From positions 1 through 35,980 of the IMG/VR virus record IMGVR_UViG_3300022747_000027: a DNA stretch of 35,980 bases. One strand, written 5' to 3'. The position numbers were made by a program, and so were the translations under genes. Below the pieces are notes generated by a model. That model was not told where the DNA came from, searched no databases, and saw only the letters and a program-made list of their open reading frames with translations. Positions 8,173 to 15,755 of this stretch are shown here, one piece after another. Position 1 is the first letter of the stretch; the number at the start of each line of letters is the position of its first letter. The DNA comes from a virus.

Positions 8173-8208
8173 AAGCCCCTTCAGAGGTAACTCTGTCGGG
8201 GCTTTTTT
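8173..8208. terminator. Intrinsic terminator between convergent arms
   Basis: AAGCCCC (8173-8179) pairs with GGGGCTT (8198-8204), with an inner CAGAG/CTCTG stem (8182-8186 with 8191-8195) and GTAA loop; a run of T follows on the plus strand (8203-8208). It lies after the spanin genes and just before the stop of the leftward ClpP-like gene. It should end rightward late transcription and, since the stem is symmetric with AT-rich flanks, may also stop leftward transcripts. Confidence 0.85.
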
Positions 8209-8213
8209 GTTAT

Positions 8214-8819
8214 TTATTCTACTTTCTTAGTACGTTTCTTCTGACCTTTCAGCAGATGAGTACGTCGCCGAAGCATCCGTTCACGGGACTCTTCAGCATC
8301 AAACCAGAACTCTCGTCCATTCTTCAGCTCATCAAGCTCCTTAGGTGTCAGGAAGCCTGCATAACAGATGTCTAAGAGTTTGTTGATTTGTCTTGTTGCG
8401 AAGTCCGTTTGTCCTTTGACGTTGGGAACAGTACCGATGCTACCATAGTGAGCAGTATGGAGCATAAACTCAGCACTGTCAGCGATGTAACACTCAGGAG
8501 CCATACAAGCAAGCATAGAAGCTGCACTATAGGCAGAGCCAATAACCGTAGCAACCACATCTCCTCGACATCCTTTCATAGCTTCAATAATCTGCCAGAT
8601 ACTGTCTGTCCTGCCTCCATTGGAGTTAATCAGGAAGTTTACAGCATCATTCTCGTTACAGGTAGCGAGGCAGTGGACAATATCACGATACAGAGCAGGA
8701 TCTCCGATATCATCATCAATGAAGACCAAGTGTGAGTTGATCTGCACCGGGATAGTACGGATAAGGCCATTCTGTTGCTGTCCAATCAGCATAATTTCAT
8801 CCTCATTAGCCTTGCCCAT
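8214..8819 (-). CDS. ClpP-like serine protease
   Basis: A 201-aa protein related to the proteolytic subunit of Clp (family S14). The nucleophile motif SAASMLA places Ser101, and MLHTAHYG places His121, matching the ClpP Ser97 and His122 contexts. The third-residue region reads GREFWFDAEES, where a Glu seems to replace the usual Asp. The start is ATG 8819, preceded by GAGGA; longer forms run into PhoH. ClpP-like proteins in phages are often prohead proteases beside the portal, but this one is the last gene of the early/metabolic arm next to PhoH. It may therefore act on host proteins or with host ClpX/ClpA. That role is inferred. Confidence 0.85.
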   Translation of the reverse strand: MGKANEDEIMLIGQQQNGLIRTIPVQINSHLVFIDDDIGDPALYRDIVHCLATCNENDAVNFLINSNGGRTDSIWQIIEAMKGCRGDVVATVIGSAYSAASMLACMAPECYIADSAEFMLHTAHYGSIGTVPNVKGQTDFATRQINKLLDICYAGFLTPKELDELKNGREFWFDAEESRERMLRRRTHLLKGQKKRTKKVE

Positions 8820-9543
8820 GATGTCCATCCTCATAGTGTGTTTTAGCAATAATGTAGTTCTTGACGAGAGAGCTTCGTACAATGTCGTCAATACCAAACT
8901 CAAAGCGGCTGAACTCTTTCATGTTACCTGCAATATCTAAGAACTTCAGGATACCTGACTTGTCGTCCTTCTTACGCAGGTCAGTCTGTCGATAGTCACC
9001 ACAGAAGATGATCTTGGATTTATCTCCGACACGAGTGATGATCGTATCCAGCTCCTCAAAGTTCATATTCTGCATCTCATCGACAATCAGGATACTGTGC
9101 ATGAAAGTAGTACCACGAATGAAACTTGTGGATACGAATTCAATATGACCCTGCTCGACCAAGCGATCCCAAGCATCTTTTCGCTTGAACAGATCTGAGC
9201 AAATCTGTCGGTAAGGCTGGATATAAACGTCCATCTTTTCATCTACGTCTCCTGGGAGAAAGCCCATATCACGACTCTGAACTGAGCTACGGATAATAGT
9301 CACCTTGTTAAAGGGATTATTACGATCCATAACCTCTTCTAAAGCCTTATACAAGGCAATGTAAGTCTTACCTGTACCGGCTACTCCGTGCAAAGCCATG
9401 AAGTAGTCGCCACGTTGGAAAGCCTCAAAGAACTCTTTCTGTTTGTCTGTCTTAGGCTTGATAACTGCTATATCATCCAGCTTCAACTTCAAACTGTTAG
9501 TCTGCTTCTCTTTAGCAGTCTCTTTCTTGACAGGCACTTGCAC
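8806..9543 (-). CDS. phoH: PhoH-like ATPase
   Basis: A P-loop protein with Walker A GVAGTGKT and Walker B ILIVDEMQNM, and the PhoH hallmark segments RSSVQSRDMGFLPGDVDEK and GDYRQTDL. PhoH is a cytoplasmic ATPase common in phages, linked to RNA or phosphate-starvation physiology; its phage role is unsettled. Start choice: an in-frame ATG at 9564 has no ribosome site, whereas AAAGGAG, located inside the last codons of the glutaredoxin gene, is ideally placed for TTG 9546 or GTG 9543. I favour GTG 9543 (245 aa). It overlaps the ClpP-like gene by 14 bases, so the two are probably co-translated. Confidence 0.88.
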   Translation of the reverse strand: MQVPVKKETAKEKQTNSLKLKLDDIAVIKPKTDKQKEFFEAFQRGDYFMALHGVAGTGKTYIALYKALEEVMDRNNPFNKVTIIRSSVQSRDMGFLPGDVDEKMDVYIQPYRQICSDLFKRKDAWDRLVEQGHIEFVSTSFIRGTTFMHSILIVDEMQNMNFEELDTIITRVGDKSKIIFCGDYRQTDLRKKDDKSGILKFLDIAGNMKEFSRFEFGIDDIVRSSLVKNYIIAKTHYEDGHHGQG

Positions 9544-9547
9544 CAAA

Positions 9548-9733
9548 TTATTCTCCTTTGTCATTATCGACAACATACGGGACTGTACGCACCGTAGGGA
9601 ACTTAGACATGAACTCTTCTCGTGTAATATCTCGTCCGATAAGCATCTCTTTAAAAGGCTCGCCTGCCTTAGCAAGCTGAGCCTTCAAAGTGACACATCC
9701 AGGACAATTAGCCTGAGTGTACACTATTTTCAT
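9548..9733 (-). CDS. Glutaredoxin-like protein
   Basis: A compact 61-aa thioredoxin-fold protein. MKIVYTQANCPGCVTLKAQL contains the redox motif C-P-G-C at residues 10-13, and TVRTVPYVV holds the conserved cis-Pro segment (TVPY) that binds glutathione or substrate. It probably reduces the ribonucleotide reductase encoded immediately upstream, whose C-terminal cysteine pair needs a dithiol donor. The start has TAAGGAG eight bases upstream and the RNR stop is nine bases away. The protein is shorter than cellular glutaredoxins (about 80 aa), lacking much of the C-terminal helix, as in several phage versions. Confidence 0.85.
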   Translation of the reverse strand: MKIVYTQANCPGCVTLKAQLAKAGEPFKEMLIGRDITREEFMSKFPTVRTVPYVVDNDKGE

Positions 9734-9742
9734 TTTTACTCC

Positions 9743-11671
9743 TTATCGAACAGGGCAAGCACCTGTGGCGCATTCGCTATCGTCAAGACCAATATCAAGA
9801 CTACTGATAGTAGTAATCAAACGGGTTTTAGCTACCAGTTCGTCATACTGTTCCTTTGTAATCTCTTCCAGCGGAGCCTGCTTGAATCCATGCTCATTAT
9901 GTAGCAGGAAAGACAAACTCTTATGGTTGTTCTTATAGTTCTTCTTAAGATACTTACGAATCTCAGGAAGTTCTTCTTTACGATAATACACAGTGCATGA
10001 AACAGAGTTGTCGCTCCAAACTTCTTGCAGCCATTTAACTGTCTCAAGCTGTTGGATAGCTGTCATATCTTTAGCAAGCGTCGCATGATCGGGATGACGG
10101 AACGGGAAGGACACCACAACAGTGCTGTGATCTTCAGAGCCATCAAAGTTTTGTTGGTATTCCACAGGATAGCCATGCTCTCGGCAGGTTTGCACAAGAG
10201 GGTGGTTAGCACTAATACGAATACGTCGGATCATGTAGCGAGCATAGGCAGGATGACAACCAGGAGTAACGCCAGGAAGCAACGACAAAGTACCCGAGGG
10301 CTTGACAGTAGTGATCTTCACAGAAGGCGGAAAACCATTCCACAAAGAATACTGTTTATCAAACTCACGAAGTTCTTTATAAACATCGCTCAGCCAGCTT
10401 TTCTGTTCTTCCGTAGCTTGGAGCACGCCCGTGACACCAATACCCATACGCATATTTTTATGTACAATCTCTTCAGTAATCTTAAGATGGAACGGGAGAG
10501 CAAGCGAGTGCTTGTTGACACGGTAGAGAAGCTTTGCAACATCTAGCATTTCCTCTTTAGAAGTAATATTGGGCAAATAAATTTCCGCAAGGCAGCAAGT
10601 CTCACCGTCAGCCAAGCTCTGCTCCGCACAAGGATTGTAACCTTGTACATCGGGATCAGGGTATTCGGTTTCACCCAATCGGCCAATCTTACGGGACAGT
10701 TTGAGGTTAATAAGGCCATAAGGCTCTCCTTTTCCTTCGTATCCATCCCAGAAGAACTCATGAAGGTCTCCAATGTCGTGACAAACAACGCTGTTGTTGG
10801 ACATTGCCCGCCAACTCGGGATGTTACCCAAGTCCCATCGTTTAGCAAGTAGATATTCCACATCGTCAGGATCTCCAATAGCAATTTGAGCACTTCGTCG
10901 AACATTGCCGGCAACAACAATAGCTCCGATGATATTCATGATATCAAGGCAGTCCACAGGACGAAGCTTCTTTCCTGCTCGTTTTTCAAGAATTTCGCCA
11001 ATCTTGCCAATACCCCACACAAGGTCTTCTGGGCCACTAGCAGTACCGCCAAAGCCTTTAATCGGAGCTCCTTTAGATCGAATCAACTGAGTCGAATACG
11101 TGAAAGTTTGTTTACCAGATTTGTGAGCCAAGAAAGCAGCTTTAAGCGTTTTACCAAGAAGGGCAACCCATCCTTCACGGCTATCAGGAACAACAAAATC
11201 AGCGTCGGGAACATCAGAGCGAACAGGGCACTTAAAATCCAAATTAACTGGAGGAAGTTTTTCAACATTGGCTTTTTGAATATTATAACCGACACCAGAA
11301 CCCAACATCAACAAATCCATGGCCCACGTAAAAGGCTCTACAGGCTCGTCAACAACCTTAAACGCACAGTTTTGAAGGCTTGCTCCGCCCAAGCGACCAA
11401 CAGTATCTGTACCGAGCTGCCACAAGAAGCGGCCAGCAACAGTGCCTTTAAGCTCCATCAAATACTTTTTAAGACGTTGTTGCTCGTCTTCTGTAAAACC
11501 AACACCTAGCTGTGTGTTTGAAGCATTGACGACGCGGTTTACAGTATCCTCAAATTCTTCCGTTGCGCTGTTGGGATCGTTTTCATCCAAACGACGAGCG
11601 TAGGTTCGTTTATAGGTAATATACCCAACAGAGCTAAACGGGGTATTATAATTCAGGGTTTCAGCAGTCAC
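9743..11671 (-). CDS. nrdJ: Class II (B12-dependent) ribonucleoside-triphosphate reductase
   Basis: A 642-aa enzyme of the monomeric adenosylcobalamin-dependent RNR type (Lactobacillus leichmannii RTPR-like). It makes deoxynucleotides from ribonucleotides. The thiyl-radical motif NPCAEQSLADGETCC supplies Cys348 and Glu350, with Cys359 exactly 11 residues after the radical Cys as in RTPR (408/419). LQNCAF gives the partner Cys102, and the C-terminus CATGACPVR has two Cys five apart for re-reduction. MNIIGAIVVAGNVRRSAQIA is diagnostic for this subgroup. The start is GTG at 11671, overlapping the end of the preceding small gene. The dependency on host or environmental B12 is notable. Glutaredoxin follows as likely reductant. 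Confidence 0.92.
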   Translation of the reverse strand: MTAETLNYNTPFSSVGYITYKRTYARRLDENDPNSATEEFEDTVNRVVNASNTQLGVGFTEDEQQRLKKYLMELKGTVAGRFLWQLGTDTVGRLGGASLQNCAFKVVDEPVEPFTWAMDLLMLGSGVGYNIQKANVEKLPPVNLDFKCPVRSDVPDADFVVPDSREGWVALLGKTLKAAFLAHKSGKQTFTYSTQLIRSKGAPIKGFGGTASGPEDLVWGIGKIGEILEKRAGKKLRPVDCLDIMNIIGAIVVAGNVRRSAQIAIGDPDDVEYLLAKRWDLGNIPSWRAMSNNSVVCHDIGDLHEFFWDGYEGKGEPYGLINLKLSRKIGRLGETEYPDPDVQGYNPCAEQSLADGETCCLAEIYLPNITSKEEMLDVAKLLYRVNKHSLALPFHLKITEEIVHKNMRMGIGVTGVLQATEEQKSWLSDVYKELREFDKQYSLWNGFPPSVKITTVKPSGTLSLLPGVTPGCHPAYARYMIRRIRISANHPLVQTCREHGYPVEYQQNFDGSEDHSTVVVSFPFRHPDHATLAKDMTAIQQLETVKWLQEVWSDNSVSCTVYYRKEELPEIRKYLKKNYKNNHKSLSFLLHNEHGFKQAPLEEITKEQYDELVAKTRLITTISSLDIGLDDSECATGACPVR

Positions 11672-11828
11672 TTAGCATCCTCTTTAGTTTATCTTGGTTT
11701 TCTTCTATTTTATCTTCAAATGCTTCGACAAGCTCATCACTGTGAATGTCTAGAAGCTCCATCAATGTGATCTCATCTAGCATCGAAAGCTTCTCTTTTA
11801 GTTCTTCAAGAGTGATCTCGTAATTCAT
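11661..11828 (-). CDS. Small acidic hypothetical protein (55 aa)
   Basis: Taking ATG 11828 (AGGGAGA upstream) gives a 55-aa acidic, helical peptide beginning MNYEITLEELKEKLSMLDEI with alternating Leu/Glu/Lys suggestive of a short coiled coil, and ending KRMLSDC. It overlaps the DUF3310 gene upstream by 23 bases and the GTG start of the RNR gene by 11 bases, so it is embedded in a tightly coupled operon. No family is recognised. An RNR-related accessory role is possible only by position. Confidence 0.65.
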   Translation of the reverse strand: MNYEITLEELKEKLSMLDEITLMELLDIHSDELVEAFEDKIEENQDKLKRMLSDC

Positions 11829-12234
11829 ACAGATCAATCTCCCTCTGAAGATACCAGAGAGCTTTCTTGAGATCTTCCAAAGGCTTTCCTTTGTGCTTGT
11901 GTCGAGCAATATACTTGATTGTATTGGCTAGACGGAAATTAAGATCCCAATCTTCAATGACGTCAATTACCTCATACTTCCCAGCAGTATAATGCTTAGG
12001 TGAGTTGATGCTGTCGCTGGCGCTATCTTTTCGTTCCACATAGTCCTCTGATCCGCCGTAATAACCGTCAAACACGTCTTCATTATCCCATGTACTGATT
12101 GTCTTGAAGTCTACAGGCTGATAAGCCATATAGTTAATATAGGCATTATAGCCCTCACAGGCTTTGCAAGGAAAGTCATTGTCTTTGTCGAAGTTCTTAT
12201 AGAAACAAGTGTTGCACTTATGCTCACTTTGCAT
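11806..12234 (-). CDS. DUF3310-type phage protein with N-terminal zinc knuckle
   Basis: A 142-aa protein with two parts. The N-terminus has C-x2-C (residues 7-10) and C-x2-C (23-26), likely a small zinc-binding knuckle. The C-terminal 65 residues (SPKHYTAGKYEVIDVIEDWD, then FRLANTIKYIARHKHKGKPL, then DLKKALWYLQREID) match the DUF3310 domain, which in phage annotation is often linked to T7 gp1.7-like nucleotide kinases. The placement amid nucleotide-metabolism genes fits, but the catalytic role is inferred. The start has GGGAGA nine bases upstream. It overlaps the neighbouring gene by 11 bases. Confidence 0.8.
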   Translation of the reverse strand: MQSEHKCNTCFYKNFDKDNDFPCKACEGYNAYINYMAYQPVDFKTISTWDNEDVFDGYYGGSEDYVERKDSASDSINSPKHYTAGKYEVIDVIEDWDLNFRLANTIKYIARHKHKGKPLEDLKKALWYLQREIDLYELRDHS

Positions 12235-12589
12235 CGTTAAGATCTCCCACCAACTGAGTAAATGTCAGACGTTCCTTGTTAGCAGTCTTACGCTCTTCTC
12301 GTGCTTCCTTGAAGCTCTCTTCAAATGTCTCGTAGTTCTGAGATAGATAGTCTTGGAACTTGAGCAGCTCGTCAATGAAACCTGCAAGCTTATCGTATGT
12401 CTCTTTTAGGCTCTTCTCGTCATGGGCGCTGAAGCCAACATTGACAGTACGGTAGCAGTCATTGATAGAAACAGTACCGTCACAACCGCCCCCATAAAGC
12501 CACTGTTCAAAGGTGATCTGGATAGCTCCCAAACCTTCCTTCTTGTTCAGGAATTTACGACTGTGATAAGGTTTAATCTTTTTTGCCAT
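12224..12589 (-). CDS. Conserved-looking phage hypothetical protein (121 aa)
   Basis: The start is ATG 12589 (MAKKIKPYHSRKFLN), embedded in the last codons of the metallophosphoesterase gene, with a GGGG-containing upstream. The N-terminal half looks beta-rich with a Gly/Cys patch (QWLYGGGCDGTVSINDCYRT); the C-terminal half is a charged helix (DKLAGFIDELLKFQDYLSQN onwards, then a Glu/Arg-rich stretch). I do not recognise a function. Overlaps on both sides show it is co-translated within the nucleotide metabolism operon. Confidence 0.65.
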   Translation of the reverse strand: MAKKIKPYHSRKFLNKKEGLGAIQITFEQWLYGGGCDGTVSINDCYRTVNVGFSAHDEKSLKETYDKLAGFIDELLKFQDYLSQNYETFEESFKEAREERKTANKERLTFTQLVGDLNDAK

Positions 12590-13343
12590 ATTTTTTCCCC
12601 AGGTATTCAATACTCAAAAACATTTCATCAAAGTGACCATCATTGACTTCATTCATCACTAGAAGTCCTCGCCAATGTCGGTTACTCAGTTGATCCATGT
12701 ACGACTCATCATGTAGATAATAGCTACCAGCGATGACAGCACAGATAGGTTTACCATCAGCTCGTTTACCGTAGGCGATCTGTTTGCCTTGTTGATGTCC
12801 TGCCACACAAGACATATGAAGCTTGTTAATAATAGCAGAGGCACTACCAGCAGGTCGCCCCATCGCTCCCACAGGCCAGTAATGATTAAAACCCACGCCA
12901 TTAATGAAAACAGGATGTAAGAAAGGATAAACTTCCCAATCACGCTCATAGCCAAGATCCTTTGTAGTAATCAAGCCTTCCAACGTAGGATTGTTGTTTA
13001 CCGCTCTGTCAATCCTGTTCTCATGGTTCCCAAGAGTAAGAATCATTCGAGGATTATACACCTTTTCCTTATTCTTACGTTGCTTACCTTGAAGCTCCCG
13101 TAGAGGTGCTAGAAGTAGCTTCATAGCCTCCTTAGCAGCTTCAATGTCCTTCTTGTATCGCAAGCCCTCAAAGTACTTAGAGCCTTTGATGTCGTGACTG
13201 GACAAGCTAGGCATATCTGCAAAGTCCCCTCCATTTACTACGACATCTGGGCGGTAATCTACAATGGCTTGACCTGCCCAAGTAAGATGGTCTAAAGGAA
13301 CACCTTCTTTTACCTGGCAGTCCGGGATAAAAAGTATCCTCAC
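12573..13343 (-). CDS. Calcineurin-like metallophosphoesterase
   Basis: A 256-aa protein with metallophosphoesterase signatures in order: PDCQ near the start (replacing the usual D-x-H), NGGDFADM (about residues 37-44), LGNHENR (about 104-110) and AGHQQGKQ (about 187-194). These supply the two-metal centre. Substrates in phages are unknown; nucleotides, nucleic-acid ends or phosphoproteins are possible. The start is GTG 13343, with CAGGAGA seven bases upstream, and it overlaps the MazG-like gene by four bases (GTGA). The gene sits between MazG-like and DUF3310 proteins, so a nucleotide pool role is a reasonable inference. Confidence 0.85.
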   Translation of the reverse strand: MRILFIPDCQVKEGVPLDHLTWAGQAIVDYRPDVVVNGGDFADMPSLSSHDIKGSKYFEGLRYKKDIEAAKEAMKLLLAPLRELQGKQRKNKEKVYNPRMILTLGNHENRIDRAVNNNPTLEGLITTKDLGYERDWEVYPFLHPVFINGVGFNHYWPVGAMGRPAGSASAIINKLHMSCVAGHQQGKQIAYGKRADGKPICAVIAGSYYLHDESYMDQLSNRHWRGLLVMNEVNDGHFDEMFLSIEYLGKKYGKKD

Positions 13344-13648
13344 CGATTGTCTCCTGAGCCGCTAATGGTCAATCGCTCTGCACGATCAGAGAGCTTCTGA
13401 AGGTTCTTAGAGGCAATGTCTGCCAAGCTCCATCCCATGACAGTAGACAGACCGGCAAGCTGCCAGAAGACATCTCCCATCTCTTTCTGGAGACCTTCTT
13501 CGTCTAGCATACCGTCACGAATCCACTTAGCATACTTACCTGCAACTTCACCAGCCTCCGAGGTCAGATTCGATACCATGTAAGCAGGATTCTTAGCAGT
13601 TTCCAAGGCAGTTTCCCACGCCTTTCGTTGATATTCTTCAATCAGCAT
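13340..13648 (-). CDS. MazG-like nucleotide pyrophosphohydrolase
   Basis: A 102-aa all-helical protein with the MazG metal-binding pattern E-x2-E (SEAGEVAGK, residues about 30-38), then E-x2-D (LQKEMGDVFWQLAGL, about 53-67). Enzymes of this group hydrolyse nucleoside triphosphates, dCTP/dUTP-like substrates or (p)ppGpp-related pools. Single-domain length fits phage members. The ATG at 13648 has AGGAGAG upstream. It is coupled to the downstream phosphoesterase by overlap and follows thyX by eleven bases, forming a nucleotide metabolism block. Confidence 0.85.
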   Translation of the reverse strand: MLIEEYQRKAWETALETAKNPAYMVSNLTSEAGEVAGKYAKWIRDGMLDEEGLQKEMGDVFWQLAGLSTVMGWSLADIASKNLQKLSDRAERLTISGSGDNR

Positions 13649-13659
13649 TATATGCTCTC

Positions 13660-14286
13660 CTACGCGCTATAGGCGCTCATAATGTTAGGACAAACGATAC
13701 TCAGGATGCTCTTACAAGCTTCGGCAACATCACGATGCTCCTTCTGAGTACTAGGATCGGTACGTACCTCAATGTAGTGCAACCAGCTACGAAGTGTGCC
13801 GTTCATGTACATACGGCTCATGGTGATGCCTTCAGGAAGCAACGCACGAGCCTGCTCTTTAGCAATGCCCCGATTCAAAGCAGCCTGATACATGAATTCA
13901 GCTTCAGATTTTACTCGATTCTGAGCTGCCTGCCACCAATCTTGCAAGCCAGGGTCATCAGTTACGAGGCTGTTCTGTCGATTCTTAGTATCCTGCATAC
14001 GGCACTCTCGTGTAGAGAACTCCTGAGCTACTGCGTAACGCTGAGAGAACTCTTGGAATGAGAAGCTACGATGACGAAGGATCTGTCGTGCAATATCACG
14101 AGTAGTCTCAATCTCCATACATACGTTAGCCATCTCAAAAGGGCTCCAGTGCTTATGCTTCATTAGGTACTTCAGAAGCTTTGGAGCAGTCTCATAGTTA
14201 CGTTGGTTGTCAGGATTACTCACACGAGCACAGTAAGCTACTTTATCCTCCAGATCAGGAGTAGCCCATACCAAGTTAACTTTCAT
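13660..14286 (-). CDS. thyX: Flavin-dependent thymidylate synthase ThyX
   Basis: A 208-aa enzyme making dTMP from dUMP with FAD, NADPH and methylene-tetrahydrofolate. The ThyX motif R-H-R-x7-S is present as RHRSFSFQEFS (residues 71-81), followed by QRY. The later segment ARALLPEGITMSRMYMNGTL (R-x-L-P plus the N-x-R-x2-like helix) is also characteristic. Length is close to typical ThyX (about 210-250 aa). The start ATG 14286 has AGGA nine bases upstream and overlaps the preceding small gene by 11 bases. It complements the phage RNR in feeding replication. Confidence 0.93.
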   Translation of the reverse strand: MKVNLVWATPDLEDKVAYCARVSNPDNQRNYETAPKLLKYLMKHKHWSPFEMANVCMEIETTRDIARQILRHRSFSFQEFSQRYAVAQEFSTRECRMQDTKNRQNSLVTDDPGLQDWWQAAQNRVKSEAEFMYQAALNRGIAKEQARALLPEGITMSRMYMNGTLRSWLHYIEVRTDPSTQKEHRDVAEACKSILSIVCPNIMSAYSA

Positions 14287-14449
14287 CTAGTTCTTTTCCT
14301 TCACAGGTAAGTTTCTCGCCTTCTTTGATACCGGCTTTCAAAGCTTCTAAGATACCATAGCAGATAAGACTGTTTTTCTCTTCCTCAGTTAGATCAAAAC
14401 TATAGCAAGTAGAACCATCAGAGTTTTCATGTAACAATGTAACCTGCAT
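14276..14449 (-). CDS. Small hypothetical protein (57 aa)
   Basis: ATG 14449 is preferred over the in-frame ATG at 14461 because GAGG precedes it at suitable distance. The 57-aa acidic product (MQVTLLHENSDGSTCYSFDL) has a beta-hairpin-like start and a C-terminal helix with a Lys/Glu tail. It overlaps the genes on both sides. The domain is unrecognised; it is a coupled operon member upstream of thyX. Confidence 0.6.
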   Translation of the reverse strand: MQVTLLHENSDGSTCYSFDLTEEEKNSLICYGILEALKAGIKEGEKLTCEGKELDES

Positions 14450-14657
14450 CTTTGACCTCATCTACAAATTGTTTAAACTCAGAGTAAGAAGTGAAGTAAC
14501 GGATAACAGTCAAGATAGCCGAAGCATTCTCAATATCGTCCCAGTCAAGACACATTAGGTAGTCTTCCTTCAGTCGTTCAACAACCAAAGCAGACATTAC
14601 TTCATTCCATGCTTCCCGTACAGAATCACTTTCTAAGATTTTAAATATACTATTCAC
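14427..14657 (-). CDS. Small hypothetical protein (76 aa)
   Basis: The GTG start at 14657 has GAGGAG about eight bases upstream, located within the end of the endonuclease I gene. The 76-aa acidic, helical product (MNSIFKILESDSVREAWNEV) ends in VDEVKDAGYIVT. No motif or family is recognised. Overlap with both neighbours supports it being a translated member of the replication/nucleotide operon. Confidence 0.6.
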   Translation of the reverse strand: MNSIFKILESDSVREAWNEVMSALVVERLKEDYLMCLDWDDIENASAILTVIRYFTSYSEFKQFVDEVKDAGYIVT

Positions 14658-15060
14658 TTAGCCACTCCTCTGGGATAGTCTTATCCGCATACTTGAACCC
14701 GTATTTATCGCACCATGCAGCATAAGTAGTCCTACTTGTCTTGCTGATACGAGCATTAGAATTACTAAAGACAAACCTAATGTCTAGTGTTGGGTTGTTC
14801 TTCCTAACCAGTAGATGCTTCTGGCGATCCAATGCAAGGAATCTACCTTTAGTCTCTACAATAATTCCGTTAGGAAGTACAAAGTCAGGTGTGTAGATGT
14901 GCTCAGAAGCTGGCTTGATGTATTTAAGCTTAACTTCTTCGTACTTGTATTCAACACCTAACTTGTCCAACTGCTCCGCAATACGCTCTTCCAAGCCACT
15001 GCGGTAGCCATGCTTCAGTCCTGCTTGCTTGGCCGTAAAAGGTTTACGTCGGGTTGCCAT
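14650..15060 (-). CDS. Endonuclease I, T7 gp3-like Holliday junction resolvase
   Basis: A 136-aa PD-(D/E)xK nuclease. The active-site residues match T7 endonuclease I in spacing: Glu24 (SGLEERIAEQ), Asp59 (YTPDFVLPNG), Glu69 and Lys71 (IIVETKGRF); T7 has Glu20, Asp55, Glu65, Lys67. The enzyme cuts branched DNA, resolving recombination intermediates before packaging and helping degrade host DNA. The start is ATG 15060, preceded by GAAGGCGAG; a longer form would run through the upstream exonuclease gene. Its neighbours are the FEN-type nuclease, SSB and polymerase, as in T7 class II genes. Confidence 0.92.
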   Translation of the reverse strand: MATRRKPFTAKQAGLKHGYRSGLEERIAEQLDKLGVEYKYEEVKLKYIKPASEHIYTPDFVLPNGIIVETKGRFLALDRQKHLLVRKNNPTLDIRFVFSNSNARISKTSRTTYAAWCDKYGFKYADKTIPEEWLSE

Positions 15061-15755
15061 AGCTCGCCTTCGTATCGTCTGAGCCACAGGAGCTGGCATT
15101 GTTCAGTAAGATATTCAATTCCATGTTCCTTTTCCTGATATACCTTCCAGACTGCTTGAAGTAGTTCTTCCTTCGTCTTCGCATCTTTAAGAGCTTTCGC
15201 TGCCTTGACAGGGCCAACCTTGTCCAAGCCGGGAATATTATCAACCCTGTCGCCCGTGAGAAGCTGAGTAGCGAAGGCTTTGTACCCTTCAAAATCCGTG
15301 ACATACTCAGTCTGTGCCTTATGAGGATTGTGATGCCATCCAGGGATCTGCTTTAGGTCTTTATCTACGCCTACAAGCAAGTACTGATCTGGCTCCTTAG
15401 TCATCCGTATAGCTACTTCATCATCTGCTTCTTGACCATCTACAACGACAGCCCCTAATCGTTTCACCATATGAGATCGAAGAGCCTCATAATGTTTAGG
15501 CTTCTTCATGTCTTTACGATTACCCTTGTAAGGGACTGTCTTTGCAATCTCATATCGGTAGTTATTCTTGCCAGTTAGGAAGGCTTCGTAAGAATCTGCT
15601 TTCAGGTGGATGTAGACCATATCTTCCATTGCCTCTACTAACCTGCTCTTAGCAAACTTCTCAGAATCTTCCTCACTTGCAAAACCTACACTGTAGATCA
15701 AGAAATCAGCATCAATGAGTAGCTTCTTTGGTACATCCTTATCAGAGGATGTCAT
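15015..15755 (-). CDS. 5'-3' exonuclease / flap endonuclease (FEN family)
   Basis: A 246-aa 5' nuclease. Metal-binding acidic motifs are visible: LLIDADFLIYSVG near the start, GQEADDEVAIRM, VGVDKDLKQIPGW, and the helix-3-turn-helix GDRVDNIPGLDKVGPVKAAK that grips DNA. It removes RNA primers and flaps, supplying the activity missing from the phage polymerase, which lacks a 5' nuclease domain. The start lies in a run of GTG-ATG-ATG-ATG; I take the last ATG (15755), eight bases after AGG. The run overlaps the SSB acidic tail codons. Confidence 0.9.
   Translation of the reverse strand: MTSSDKDVPKKLLIDADFLIYSVGFASEEDSEKFAKSRLVEAMEDMVYIHLKADSYEAFLTGKNNYRYEIAKTVPYKGNRKDMKKPKHYEALRSHMVKRLGAVVVDGQEADDEVAIRMTKEPDQYLLVGVDKDLKQIPGWHHNPHKAQTEYVTDFEGYKAFATQLLTGDRVDNIPGLDKVGPVKAAKALKDAKTKEELLQAVWKVYQEKEHGIEYLTEQCQLLWLRRYEGELWQPDVNLLRPSKQD

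Noticed and set aside
8388-8735. Rightward frame opposite the ClpP-like gene
   Set aside because: Antisense shadow; conserved protease motifs fix the coding strand.
10886-11509. Rightward 207-codon frame opposite the ribonucleotide reductase
   Set aside because: Antisense shadow of a clearly functional gene, no ribosome site.
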